The translations under genes and the position numbers were made by a program. Under the pieces are notes generated by a model. That model was not told where the DNA came from, made no database searches, and saw only the letters and a list, made by a program, of their open reading frames with translations. Positions 9,886-18,572 of a DNA stretch of 64,000 nucleotides are shown here, piece by piece (the first letter of the stretch is position 1; each line of letters opens with the position of its first letter). The DNA comes from Favolaschia claudopus. Lineage: Eukaryota > Basidiomycota > Agaricomycetes > Agaricales > Mycenaceae. Location: contig JAWWNJ010000034.1 of assembly GCA_037176885.1 (NCBI GenBank), positions 310,001 through 374,000 on the forward strand, given 5' to 3'.

Positions 9886-11582
9886 ATGGCACCACGCTCT
9901 GCGCTCATCGAAGCGTCCAACCTTATCCTTGAAGCTGAACGCGACTTTCAACGGGTCCTCGCCCTCAGAGACTCTCTCCCTGCGGCTGTCATTCACTCTA
10001 CGCTCAGCACGTTCGCAGCCGCGGCGGTTCGTCCATATTTTTGCATGCCCAAACGCTTTCCGCGCTGACTCTGTCTATTTTTAGTCGGACTTCAAACTGT
10101 TCGCTCAGTCCCTTCAGCACCCCTCCAACGAGAAGGTCGTCACTGCTCTTACTGCCGCCTCCAACGCTATGAGGGACGAGTACAAGATCTCCAAGTTCAA
10201 GATCCCTACTTCCCAGCTTGGCGCTATCGACCGCATGCTCAACAACTACCACAACGCCAAGAATAGCAAGCGCGACAAGGCCGCGGCAGCCATCAAGGGC
10301 CACCGTGCTAAGGCTCAAGTTCAACAGGTGCTTTCTCGTGTTCGTCGCATGCCTCCTGGTCCTGAACTGTCCTCTATAATGCAGGGTAAGTCTGTTGAAG
10401 TCATCGACGATTCCGGGGACGACGACTCCGCGGAGGAAGCTTCCGTCGCTGATCAGGTATTCCTCAGACGTTACGAAGATTATCTATGGTATTAACCAAC
10501 TCCAGATGGATCTCGACAAGGACGAAGGTAGAATCAACCCTCTCTATATCGCTGCCATGGGAGCCAACTATCGCGCAGGAGGCTCCTCTTTGCCCCCTGG
10601 TCTCTCCTTCCAGAAGAATAGTGCGCCCAAGGTCAAGAACGACACTGTGCGTCTATTTTTATCCCTCTGCACTTTCCTCTTCATTCACCCAGATTTCCGT
10701 TTGCTCGTCTTGCTCTTCTCACCAGCACGGCCAGGACAACTGCCCTGTCAAACCCAAGGACGGTATCCCTGCCGGTAAGGCTCCTCAAGACGACGGCAAA
10801 TCCGTGCGCATCATTGACGATCCCGTTCCAGAGGACATGTTCAAAAATGTTCGTAAAGTTCCTGTGCGTTCGCCTTTTCACTTTGTTCTATTTTTATAAC
10901 ATCGTTTTATTAGGGCAAAGGCCCCAAGGCGAAGAACTCCGACACATCTTCCACTTGTCCTGACGAGGACGAGAAGGTACGTAACCCATATCCCACGGTT
11001 GAAATCTCGCTTAACGTTCATCAATTGTTGTAGATGGCGCCCGCGGAACCACTTATGGTGCGTGAAATATTCGTCAACTCTGTTTCTCTGCTTAATTCTC
11101 GCTCATAGCCTGCTTTGTCGTTGAACCCTGTGTCCAACCGCAGCAACAAGCGTGCCCGTACCGAACCGGATGACGTCGACCTCGACTACGAGCCCAAAGT
11201 CCCTGGTACGAGTTCATCTTCTCCTTGATCTCATTTCGTCTAATTTTTATTTTAGACTCCATGGACAAGGACCTCATCGCCATCATGCGTTCGGACGATG
11301 TCAACAAGACCTGGAAGGTTTCTCAGAACCAACTCAAGCACTTGGACGCGCAAGGTTTCAAGGCTCGCGAGCGCTACCTCCGCCGCAACATGGCCGCCGC
11401 TTCCTTCAAGTATCGCTACTGGCTTCGCGCCTACGAGGAAATGGATGACCAGCTCGAGCAGCTCATGAAGATCCATCATGCCGACAACGAGGATCCCATT
11501 ATGCGCCCTGCCAGTTCCGCGGTATGTCTCTGCGTTTATTTTTATAGCTCTCCAGTTAAACCTTTCCGCCTTCTAGACTTGA
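9886..11582 (+). CDS. Gypsy accessory gene B: about 415 aa protein of unknown function, nine exons
   Basis: Exons: 9886-10026, 10085-10456, 10506-10646, 10726-10863, 10914-10976, 11034-11057, 11109-11205, 11256-11521 and 11577-11582. Introns are GT-AG; most donors read GTGCGT, GTACGT or GTATGT, and the phases join to 1,248 nt. I do not recognise the family. The amino part is helical and basic (SKRDKAAAAIKGHRAKAQ). The middle is acidic with two SVxxIDD motifs (SVEVIDDSGDDD and SVRIIDDPVPED), which resemble SUMO-interaction motifs. A basic KRAR segment follows, then a helical carboxy domain (WKVSQNQLKHLDAQGFKARE). There is no cysteine cluster. The last exon (Ala-Thr-stop) is the least certain part. 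An ATG five bases upstream (9881) is in another frame and short. It lies between the two cysteine-cluster genes and runs in the same direction. Confidence 0.65.
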
Positions 11583-12167
11583 TCGTCCTTCCGCGGCCTA
11601 TATACCTATGTGCCTTCGCTCTTTAGACACATAAACCGTCGACTCTCAGTGTTTCCTATCGTATCGTCGTGCGTTCAACCGCACATATTTGCTGTTCAAC
11701 CAGCAACTGTCCAAATCCCCGGGTGTCTCGTATATACTTAGCAGTGCTTGCAATACAATTGTTTTGTCAAGCCAACTTCGTCCGATTTCCCGCACTCTCT
11801 TGGACATCTCAGGAGTGGTAAGACTTTTTTTCCGCGCTCAGAATTCCAAAAATAGAACTCCAATCGTCCAGTTCTACTTCAACTTCTCAAGTACTTCAAG
11901 CCGCCGCGGAAGCCTTTTTGTGAACGACTCCATTGCCGTGACCGCCTACATGCTCCTTGAAGCCCTTATTCCACTGGATATTGTGCGCCTCTAAGTCTTG
12001 GCAAGCCTAGACTTCAAGTCTCACTCCTTTACTTTCCTCCGTCCCGCTTATGATCAATACAAAATCTGATTCAAATAATCACAGGCAAGACATCTCCTCA
12101 GCAGTGTTTACTATTTAAACAGTGCCTCATAGGAACGTCTTCTCCCATAATATTCTTTTCTCTTTGC
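11583..12167. other. Non-coding spacer between accessory genes B and C
   Basis: About 585 bp with two CCGCGG sites (near 11591 and 11904) and short open frames that do not continue across plausible splice sites. It should hold the 3' UTR of B and the promoter of C; TATTTAAAC at 12112-12120 is about 50 bp before the C start. Confidence 0.45.
12112..12120 (+). promoter_or_regulatory. TATA-like element of accessory gene C
   Basis: TATTTAAAC lies 48-56 bp upstream of the gene C ATG, matching the position of the TATA element before gene B. Confidence 0.4.
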
Positions 12168-12911
12168 ATGAGCATCCACGGCTTAGACGACGAAGAGAAC
12201 GACGACTACTACGATTATCTCTACGACAGCCCCGACGAAATGGATCCTGCCGCAGTCCTCGCAGCCTTCGCACGCGATATCATAGTCCCTGTCAGCGAGA
12301 TCCTTCCCAAGTTTCAAGCTGCCATCTATCTTATGGAAGATAATAAGGTGCGTCCTTAGTACTTGTTACTTTCAACTTCGACTGATCTATTTTCATCACC
12401 AGCCGACTGAACAGTGCTCTTGCTGCGCCAAGAAACACAACGTCGAGCCTTGCGCTCCTACTAGTTGGGGTCCTCCTTGCCACAACTGTCTTATTCAATT
12501 CCATCCTTGCGACTTCACCAGCAAGGACAAGATGATCGAAAGTTGGAAGAAGCGCGGAGGTCCTGGTGCGTCCATTTATAGATGTCCAGACTTATTCCTC
12601 GCTAATCCTCCCCTTCAGCTATCATCTTCGGTCGCAGCACCGTCGACCTGGAGACCATGCTTAACCAGCTTGACGAGGCTTTCGCTTACCACCATGAGTT
12701 TTCCATCAAGGCTCGCAAGGCCCAGTTCATCAAAGCGGTCAACAAGATCGATGATCTTCATGAACTCGCCTACATGCGCAAGGAACTCATCCTTCACGGC
12801 TACGACAACTCCGCCCTCGGCTTCGTCGAGCTTCGTATGTCCAAGCTCCTTCCTCCTGACACGTCCATTCACTGCGTCGAATCGCCTGACAAGTACGATC
12901 TCCCATTTTAA
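12168..12911 (+). CDS. Gypsy accessory gene C: 211 aa protein with a six-cysteine zinc-cluster-like array
   Basis: Three exons (12168-12347, 12403-12565, 12619-12911), GT-AG introns, phases consistent, 636 nt. The amino end is strongly acidic (DDEENDDYYDYLYDSPDEMD). Exon 2 carries cysteines 65, 68, 77, 86, 89 and 96, giving C-X2-C-X8-C-X8-C-X2-C-X6-C. This is close to a Zn2Cys6 cluster and is laid out like the array in gene A. The carboxy 95 residues are predicted helical (LNQLDEAFAYHHEF and onward). An acidic segment plus a zinc cluster could make a small activator or a partner of protein A. It ends 57 bp from the end of pol, tail to tail. Function is inferred only from the cysteine spacing. 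Confidence 0.7.
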
Positions 12912-12967
12912 TCTTTCCGCGGAGAAGTTCTAAATTAAGATTCCAGAGGCGCATACCACCACAATCT

Positions 12968-15900
12968 TTAATGCTTCCTGCGTTTGGACCGTCTAGGACC
13001 AATCGACTCTTTTGGCTCATCGTCCGAATCTTCCTTATTATCATCGCTCCCAGTCTCCGATTCTGATGACTCAGCCTTTTCGAAGTCTTCAGGTGTTACC
13101 CTTATTTTTACTTTATCGAAGGCTAGATCCTTTATCTTCTTTGAGCTGCGCTCCTTTGTCTTTTCCCCTTCCGCGGGAATATCGTCCACTAGCTTTTCGA
13201 GTGTCTCCGTAGATACATCAATAAACTTCTGGATGTTGAGCGGAATTTGCATTCGGCGACGTGCTAAGTATGGAACCACACGCCCCGCGGCTATCCTGTC
13301 ATGGAATAACGCGCCGTTCATTTCAGCTAGGATATACGCTCCTCCCTTGGTACGTCTTATAACAACCATTGGGCCGAGGTATCTCCCCTTCTGATCCATC
13401 TTAGAGTTCAGAGACTTCTCTACTTCAGTGTGGCGCACGAGAACCAGATCTCCCGGTTTGAAATCATAGTTTTTAATCTTATGTTCATCATACCGTTCGA
13501 GTTTACGGACTTGAACCATTTTAGCATGATCTACACGCTTCCTCATGTGTTCAACATGGGCAACATGCTTTGCTAAAGCTCTGGCTCTTAGCCCTATCAG
13601 TTCCGCGGTCGTCAACACTCGACCTGGTATTTCAACCAACCAAGTAGCTTCCTCAATATCCAACGGTAGAATTGGATGCGCTCCAGTGACCGCAAAATAA
13701 GGTGAACAACCTAATCCTTTTCTAACCGTAACTCTGTCTGACCAAAGCATAACATGGAAGAACCAGAACCATTTAGACGGGTTCTTGCCAGTCGCTTTGA
13801 ACAATGCCTGACGCATTTGGAAGTGTCCGCTTTCAATCTTCCCGTTCGCTTGAGAGTTGTACGGTGAAATCTGAATATTTGGTATTCCGTATTTCTGTTT
13901 CAACCATTCCACAGCTTTCTTGAACTGCCCCGCATTATCCGTAACAATCTGCTTTGGGCAACCCCAACGGCAAATTATCTCTTCAAATAGGAACATTCCA
14001 ATTGCGTGAGCCGTGTCTCTCACAAGCGGTCTCGCTTCTAACCAAGAACTCAACGAGTCCCTAGCATCAACTACTAGTCCACATTTATTGGACACTTGCC
14101 CCATTACCATTACATCGGTATGGATGACCTGAAATAGACTTGGAGTATGGGTCAAAACTGGCGGGACTTTCAACAGTGTATGTTGTCGGTTTCGGCAAGC
14201 GTCGCAAGACGCAATGTACCAAAATACATCTGCTTCTATTCCTGGCCACCAGAATCGCAGCGTAATCAATTCTCTAGTTGCATAACTTCCGCGGTGACCC
14301 AGACTGTCGTGAGCAGCCTTCATCATGTACATGCGGTGTTCCTTGTCAACAACTAATTGATTCGCAGTGCCAAAAGATTTCTTATACATCCTCCCCCCTT
14401 TCAAAAAGAAATGCGAGGCGAAGCGCATAAAACTTCTATACTCTGCATCATCATTCATTCCCGCGGGCCTTTTCATAGGGTCCGCTAGCCATTCCTTTAC
14501 CAATGGTAATTTAGCATCTCGCTTTTTCATCCAATCCGAACGATGCTCTTCATCGTAAGGCTCTCGCTTCGACTCATCCCATTTCAATTCTAAATTTGGA
14601 ATCAGAGGCTCCGTCATTAAAATATACTCAGGGATCTGCTTATTCTCCTTCGAGTACGCTTCTCTGCGTGCTCTCGCCAGATTAGCTTCAGTCATTCTGG
14701 CACTCTCGCAATCACGTTGGAAATCATCCATACAAACTGCATCAACGTCCACCATTTCTGGCTGTTCCTCCTCCGACTGGAAATATCCACCTCTGGTATC
14801 AATAAGGTGTTTAAAGTCCTCGAATTCCAACGGCTGTGGGCCTTCCGCGGAAACGTCCTCATGGTCCTCGGGAGGTTCATTTTGGTCATAACCCTCTTCC
14901 GAATTTTTGAATTGTTCATCCCCAGGGAAAGGATCTCTCCTTGATAACCCGTCGGGTGCAAACTTTTCACCAGGGACATGCTTCAGCTTAAAATGGAACA
15001 TCAAGATCTTTTCAATCCAGCGGTTAATCGTGGCGTTGGGGCCCATTCCAGGGTTTTTCAACATGCCCTTGATGTATAACGCGTCGGTTTCAACCACAAG
15101 CTTCCTTGCTCCGAAAATCCAATAATACATGGCCTCTAGAGCTCTCATCAACCCGTACAATTCTCGTTTAGGTTGCGAATAGTTCGCCTCGGTCTTCCCT
15201 AACGTTATACTCGCAAATCGTGCAAAGTATTTCTTCTTAGGATCATCTGGGTCTAGCTGGTAGATAATAATTCCCACAGCTCTCCATGAAGTATCCACTT
15301 GAATTACTATGTCCGAATCCCAGTCGTACCTCAGGGGTTTTAAAGCTGGGCAGTTTTTCAACCTTTCTCTAATTTTGGCCTGCGCCTCATCACAGTCCGC
15401 GGTCCATACAAAGGGAACGTCCTTCTTCGTTAACTCATTGATAGGTGCAACAATGTCGCCGTACCCTTCAATAAAGCTCCTCAGCACACCAACCGTGCCC
15501 AAGTACGCCTTCACTTGCGTGAAAGAGTCACAGGAACCCCAGTTATTAATAACATCCACCCTCTTAGGATCGGGAATTCTTCCGCGGTAAGAGCAAATAT
15601 GCCCCACAACTTCAAACTCATCCGCACAGAGGACTAACTTCTTCCCTGAAAAAGTCCCTCCTGCGTAAGCCATTCTAGTCACAACTCGATTTAAATTCTC
15701 GAGATGTTCCCAGATAAATCTTCTAATTCCAGGATTCGCAGCAATCCTTTCCCAATCGCCATCTTTTGTCTCGTACCTCGTAGGTCCCCCGCGGACAGGT
15801 ACATCGTCTATGTAAGGGATTGTTACATGCGGCATTTCATCTCTCAAGATGGTACAAACGTCCTCGTGAAACACGGGAACAGAATTAGTCCATCCCATCG

Positions 15901-17191
15901 GTAATTTTACTAACCTCAGTGCCCCAAACGGCGTCTGGAAGGTTGTATAATCCCTTGAAGATTCCGCTAAGTCCCTGTTATCATATCCGACAAACATATC
16001 CAACGAAGCTCCGCACGCTCGACCAGCAAAATGTTCTGCTAGCTTCTCCGTGGCTGGAGGTACCCCAGAGTGTTGAATTGTAACCTCATTCAACCTCTCT
16101 AACGCGTGTACAATTCTCAATGACTTTCCATCTTTCTTTATCACCGCAAAAATAGGTGACCTGTAGGACGAGTTGGATGGTTCATACACCCCAGCATCTA
16201 ATTTTGACTTGATGATGCGGCAGAACTCTTCAAAATGTCCAGGCGGAATTGGAATTTGCGAGCATACCCATGGTGTATGTGGTACCACAGGCATATCAAC
16301 GGGCGGGAAATATTCATGCTTGAATTGCCCACGCTCATCCTCTTCCCAGGCGAAATGCTCGTTATGCAACATCATAAAATGATGAAGCAACTTCATCTCC
16401 TCAGGCAATAAGAACCCAGTGTTATGAGTCTTTTCAAATGCCTCCATTCGCTCCGCGGTATATCTTCCTACTGGGTGAATCTCAGGAATATCCGTTTCTA
16501 TTTTCGGCATATCCTTCAAAGGGTCCCCCGTGATATTCCGCACAATCCTGAACTTCTCATCCACTTTTCCAAGGATAGGCTTAATCTTTTCCGCGACCGG
16601 TTTGTACTTCTTAGTAGCAAATACTCGCTGTTTTCCCATAGAGATGCCCAAATTTCCAAAAATAAATTGCTCTCTTGGTACTTCCGGCACCGGTACTTCA
16701 AAATTCAGCTTCCCCTTCGCAGCAGGGACTGTCTTAGCTCCCTCTGCCTTCGAAGTCTTCTTAGACTTCTTCTTCTTCTTTTTCTTCTTGTATTTTCGCT
16801 TTCTACGGTTCACTTTCGGCGCACGGTCCGCCGCCTCCGCGGAACTATTTTTATCATCATTCACGCGGGAATCTCGCTCCATGTAGGCAAACGCAGACTT
16901 AGCCGAGCTATCACCCGGATTAGGTGCATGCTTTCCACGGTTCGATTTTCTCGGGCTTCCCGGGCTTCCAGATTCCGTGAACAAGAAGACATCTGTGCCT
17001 TTATCTTTCTCTACCTGCCCCGCGTATTGATTCAACAATACACTAGCATTCTTATCTCCTGCAAATGCGTCCCTAGACGCCAATAAATATGCCATCGTCC
17101 TGTCATCCTGCGTAACAACATCCCCGTCTTTCGGTAAACCATATCCTGTGCACACCAACTCCCCATGGTCGTTGTACTCAAACGCGGCCAT
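12968..17191 (-). CDS. pol: Gypsy Pol: reverse transcriptase, RNase H and integrase, 1,407 aa
   Basis: Open from an ATG at 17191 that overlaps the protease stop (TAATG); the frame is also open upstream to 17230. A hydrophilic leader with a poly-Lys stretch near residue 140 precedes RT. RT shows LDMFVGYDNRD, LPMGWTNSVPVF and the catalytic YIDD at about 460-463. RNase H follows with IVIQVDTSW (Asp about 633) and VVETDALYIKG. Integrase has the HHCC zinc domain (HDSLGH near 961-966; CDAC near 996-999) and a DDE triad (HTDV, VTDN, KIES; about Asp1026, Asp1085, Glu1120). The last spacing is 34 residues, one less than the classical 35. The carboxy end has a GPY/F-like module (KGRYLGPMVV) and a basic tail (RRSKRRKH). 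No chromodomain was seen. All catalytic residues are present, so the enzyme is probably active. Confidence 0.95.
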   Translation of the reverse strand: MAAFEYNDHGELVCTGYGLPKDGDVVTQDDRTMAYLLASRDAFAGDKNASVLLNQYAGQVEKDKGTDVFLFTESGSPGSPRKSNRGKHAPNPGDSSAKSAFAYMERDSRVNDDKNSSAEAADRAPKVNRRKRKYKKKKKKKKSKKTSKAEGAKTVPAAKGKLNFEVPVPEVPREQFIFGNLGISMGKQRVFATKKYKPVAEKIKPILGKVDEKFRIVRNITGDPLKDMPKIETDIPEIHPVGRYTAERMEAFEKTHNTGFLLPEEMKLLHHFMMLHNEHFAWEEDERGQFKHEYFPPVDMPVVPHTPWVCSQIPIPPGHFEEFCRIIKSKLDAGVYEPSNSSYRSPIFAVIKKDGKSLRIVHALERLNEVTIQHSGVPPATEKLAEHFAGRACGASLDMFVGYDNRDLAESSRDYTTFQTPFGALRLVKLPMGWTNSVPVFHEDVCTILRDEMPHVTIPYIDDVPVRGGPTRYETKDGDWERIAANPGIRRFIWEHLENLNRVVTRMAYAGGTFSGKKLVLCADEFEVVGHICSYRGRIPDPKRVDVINNWGSCDSFTQVKAYLGTVGVLRSFIEGYGDIVAPINELTKKDVPFVWTADCDEAQAKIRERLKNCPALKPLRYDWDSDIVIQVDTSWRAVGIIIYQLDPDDPKKKYFARFASITLGKTEANYSQPKRELYGLMRALEAMYYWIFGARKLVVETDALYIKGMLKNPGMGPNATINRWIEKILMFHFKLKHVPGEKFAPDGLSRRDPFPGDEQFKNSEEGYDQNEPPEDHEDVSAEGPQPLEFEDFKHLIDTRGGYFQSEEEQPEMVDVDAVCMDDFQRDCESARMTEANLARARREAYSKENKQIPEYILMTEPLIPNLELKWDESKREPYDEEHRSDWMKKRDAKLPLVKEWLADPMKRPAGMNDDAEYRSFMRFASHFFLKGGRMYKKSFGTANQLVVDKEHRMYMMKAAHDSLGHRGSYATRELITLRFWWPGIEADVFWYIASCDACRNRQHTLLKVPPVLTHTPSLFQVIHTDVMVMGQVSNKCGLVVDARDSLSSWLEARPLVRDTAHAIGMFLFEEIICRWGCPKQIVTDNAGQFKKAVEWLKQKYGIPNIQISPYNSQANGKIESGHFQMRQALFKATGKNPSKWFWFFHVMLWSDRVTVRKGLGCSPYFAVTGAHPILPLDIEEATWLVEIPGRVLTTAELIGLRARALAKHVAHVEHMRKRVDHAKMVQVRKLERYDEHKIKNYDFKPGDLVLVRHTEVEKSLNSKMDQKGRYLGPMVVIRRTKGGAYILAEMNGALFHDRIAAGRVVPYLARRRMQIPLNIQKFIDVSTETLEKLVDDIPAEGEKTKERSSKKIKDLAFDKVKIRVTPEDFEKAESSESETGSDDNKEDSDDEPKESIGPRRSKRRKH

Positions 17192-18567
17192 TACTTCTCC
17201 CCCATCTTTGAGTTCCTCGAAGACTTGCAAAAATCCGGTTTGGTCTCCGCGGGAGCTGTCTGGACTGGCTTTCCTGTGTCTCGATCTATCTTGACCCCCC
17301 TCTGAGAGGTTGCAAAGGTATTTTTGTTCCCTGTGCGCGGATCCGTAATTGTGATCTCGACTTCGCCGGTTCTCTTGCTCGCTAACACAGCTTCTGACAA
17401 AATTTCGAAGGGGCGTCCCAAAAGAACTTCATAAGGCACCTCATCAATAATATGAACTTGAAGGTGCATCACTATCCCTTCAAAATTAAACGGCACATTT
17501 ATAGCCAAGCCCAAGGTGGACTGAATCTGGCTATTCGCAGCAACCATCTCACAGACTATATTTGTATTCCAAGTCAAACCAATTTCCTTGGCCAACTGAG
17601 CATTCATTGATACAATCTGCGAGCCGCTATCCGTAATGGCTTCCACATACTTGCCATTCACTGACGGATGAATGCATCTGAGCTTTGCAGAGGAGCCCGC
17701 GGCCGGGACTTTAACAGCTTTCGCTTTTTCTCCCTCTGGTAGAGACTCATAGTATTGAAGGACAGGGTCCCCACAAATAACGCTTCCCTCCGGTAAATCA
17801 TGATCATTGGAGGTAACCAATTCAGGGAACGTGTCAAACATCAACACCGACACAGTCTTTCCATCCTCATCTACAACTTCACAAGTCGTTGTCTCAACTC
17901 GAACGTTATCCTCTGCTTCACTTTCATCATCCGCGGGGCTCTCAGAGTCTGAGTCTTCATCCTCAAGCACCCTTTGGACGACAAAGTTGTGCACCTTGCT
18001 CGGAACAATATCACCAGAAGTAGTCTTCATGAATTTGGCTTTGTTCTTCCGCGGACCCCCAATCTCAAGAGTTTTCCGGAGCATCTCGTTACTATCCAGC
18101 AATGTGCCTATTTTGACTGGTATCACAGTTTCCCGAATAGCGTCTGCGATCTCCGCGGTAGCTTTGTCTCGCCGCGGAGTATCTTTAGGCACTCTTGTTC
18201 TTCGTGAACCTGATGACCCTTGGCCATGTTGCTCCTCTGCTGGTTTTCGCGGGAACGCGGGTCGTACGGGAGGGTCAGATAGAGGTTTCACATCCTTGAA
18301 CGGAAGTTCTTCCTTCTGATTTCTATTTCTGACACCAACCGACTCGTCCTCAGAATCACTGACTTCTTCAACGGTGACTTTCCTCGTAGGTTGAGTGGAA
18401 CGCTTCGGTAGCAACACTTCAACTCTATTCTCTCTGGCTGGCTTAATGGGTGCTTTCCCATTATCTCTCTCGGCTACTGTTTCTTTTTGTTGGTTTTTCT
18501 GTTTTTCTGGAACGCGGTCTTTGGCTTTCGGATCCTCAGGAGCTTTCCGCGAGCGAGTCTCCCTCAT
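17191..18567 (-). CDS. Gypsy aspartic protease-containing ORF, 458 aa
   Basis: The frame opens 8 nt after the gag stop (TGA, five bases, ATG at 18567) and ends in TAATG, sharing one base with the pol start. The first 150 residues are charged and disordered (KDRVPEKQKNQQKE). The retropepsin part contains VEAITDSGSQIVSM, with the catalytic Asp-Ser-Gly at about residue 311, and VLLGRPFE near 380, equivalent to the usual ILGxxxL strand. A separate protease frame between gag and pol is unusual, as many gypsy elements fuse it to Gag or Pol. It may be made by frameshifting from gag, since the frame is open across the gag stop, or by reinitiation. Confidence 0.85.
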   Translation of the reverse strand: MRETRSRKAPEDPKAKDRVPEKQKNQQKETVAERDNGKAPIKPARENRVEVLLPKRSTQPTRKVTVEEVSDSEDESVGVRNRNQKEELPFKDVKPLSDPPVRPAFPRKPAEEQHGQGSSGSRRTRVPKDTPRRDKATAEIADAIRETVIPVKIGTLLDSNEMLRKTLEIGGPRKNKAKFMKTTSGDIVPSKVHNFVVQRVLEDEDSDSESPADDESEAEDNVRVETTTCEVVDEDGKTVSVLMFDTFPELVTSNDHDLPEGSVICGDPVLQYYESLPEGEKAKAVKVPAAGSSAKLRCIHPSVNGKYVEAITDSGSQIVSMNAQLAKEIGLTWNTNIVCEMVAANSQIQSTLGLAINVPFNFEGIVMHLQVHIIDEVPYEVLLGRPFEILSEAVLASKRTGEVEITITDPRTGNKNTFATSQRGVKIDRDTGKPVQTAPAETKPDFCKSSRNSKMGEK

Positions 18568-18572
18568 CGGAA

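Noticed and set aside
16424..17086. 220 aa plus-strand frame antisense to pol
   Set aside because: It mirrors the Lys-rich leader of Pol and has no start context, motif or splice continuation.
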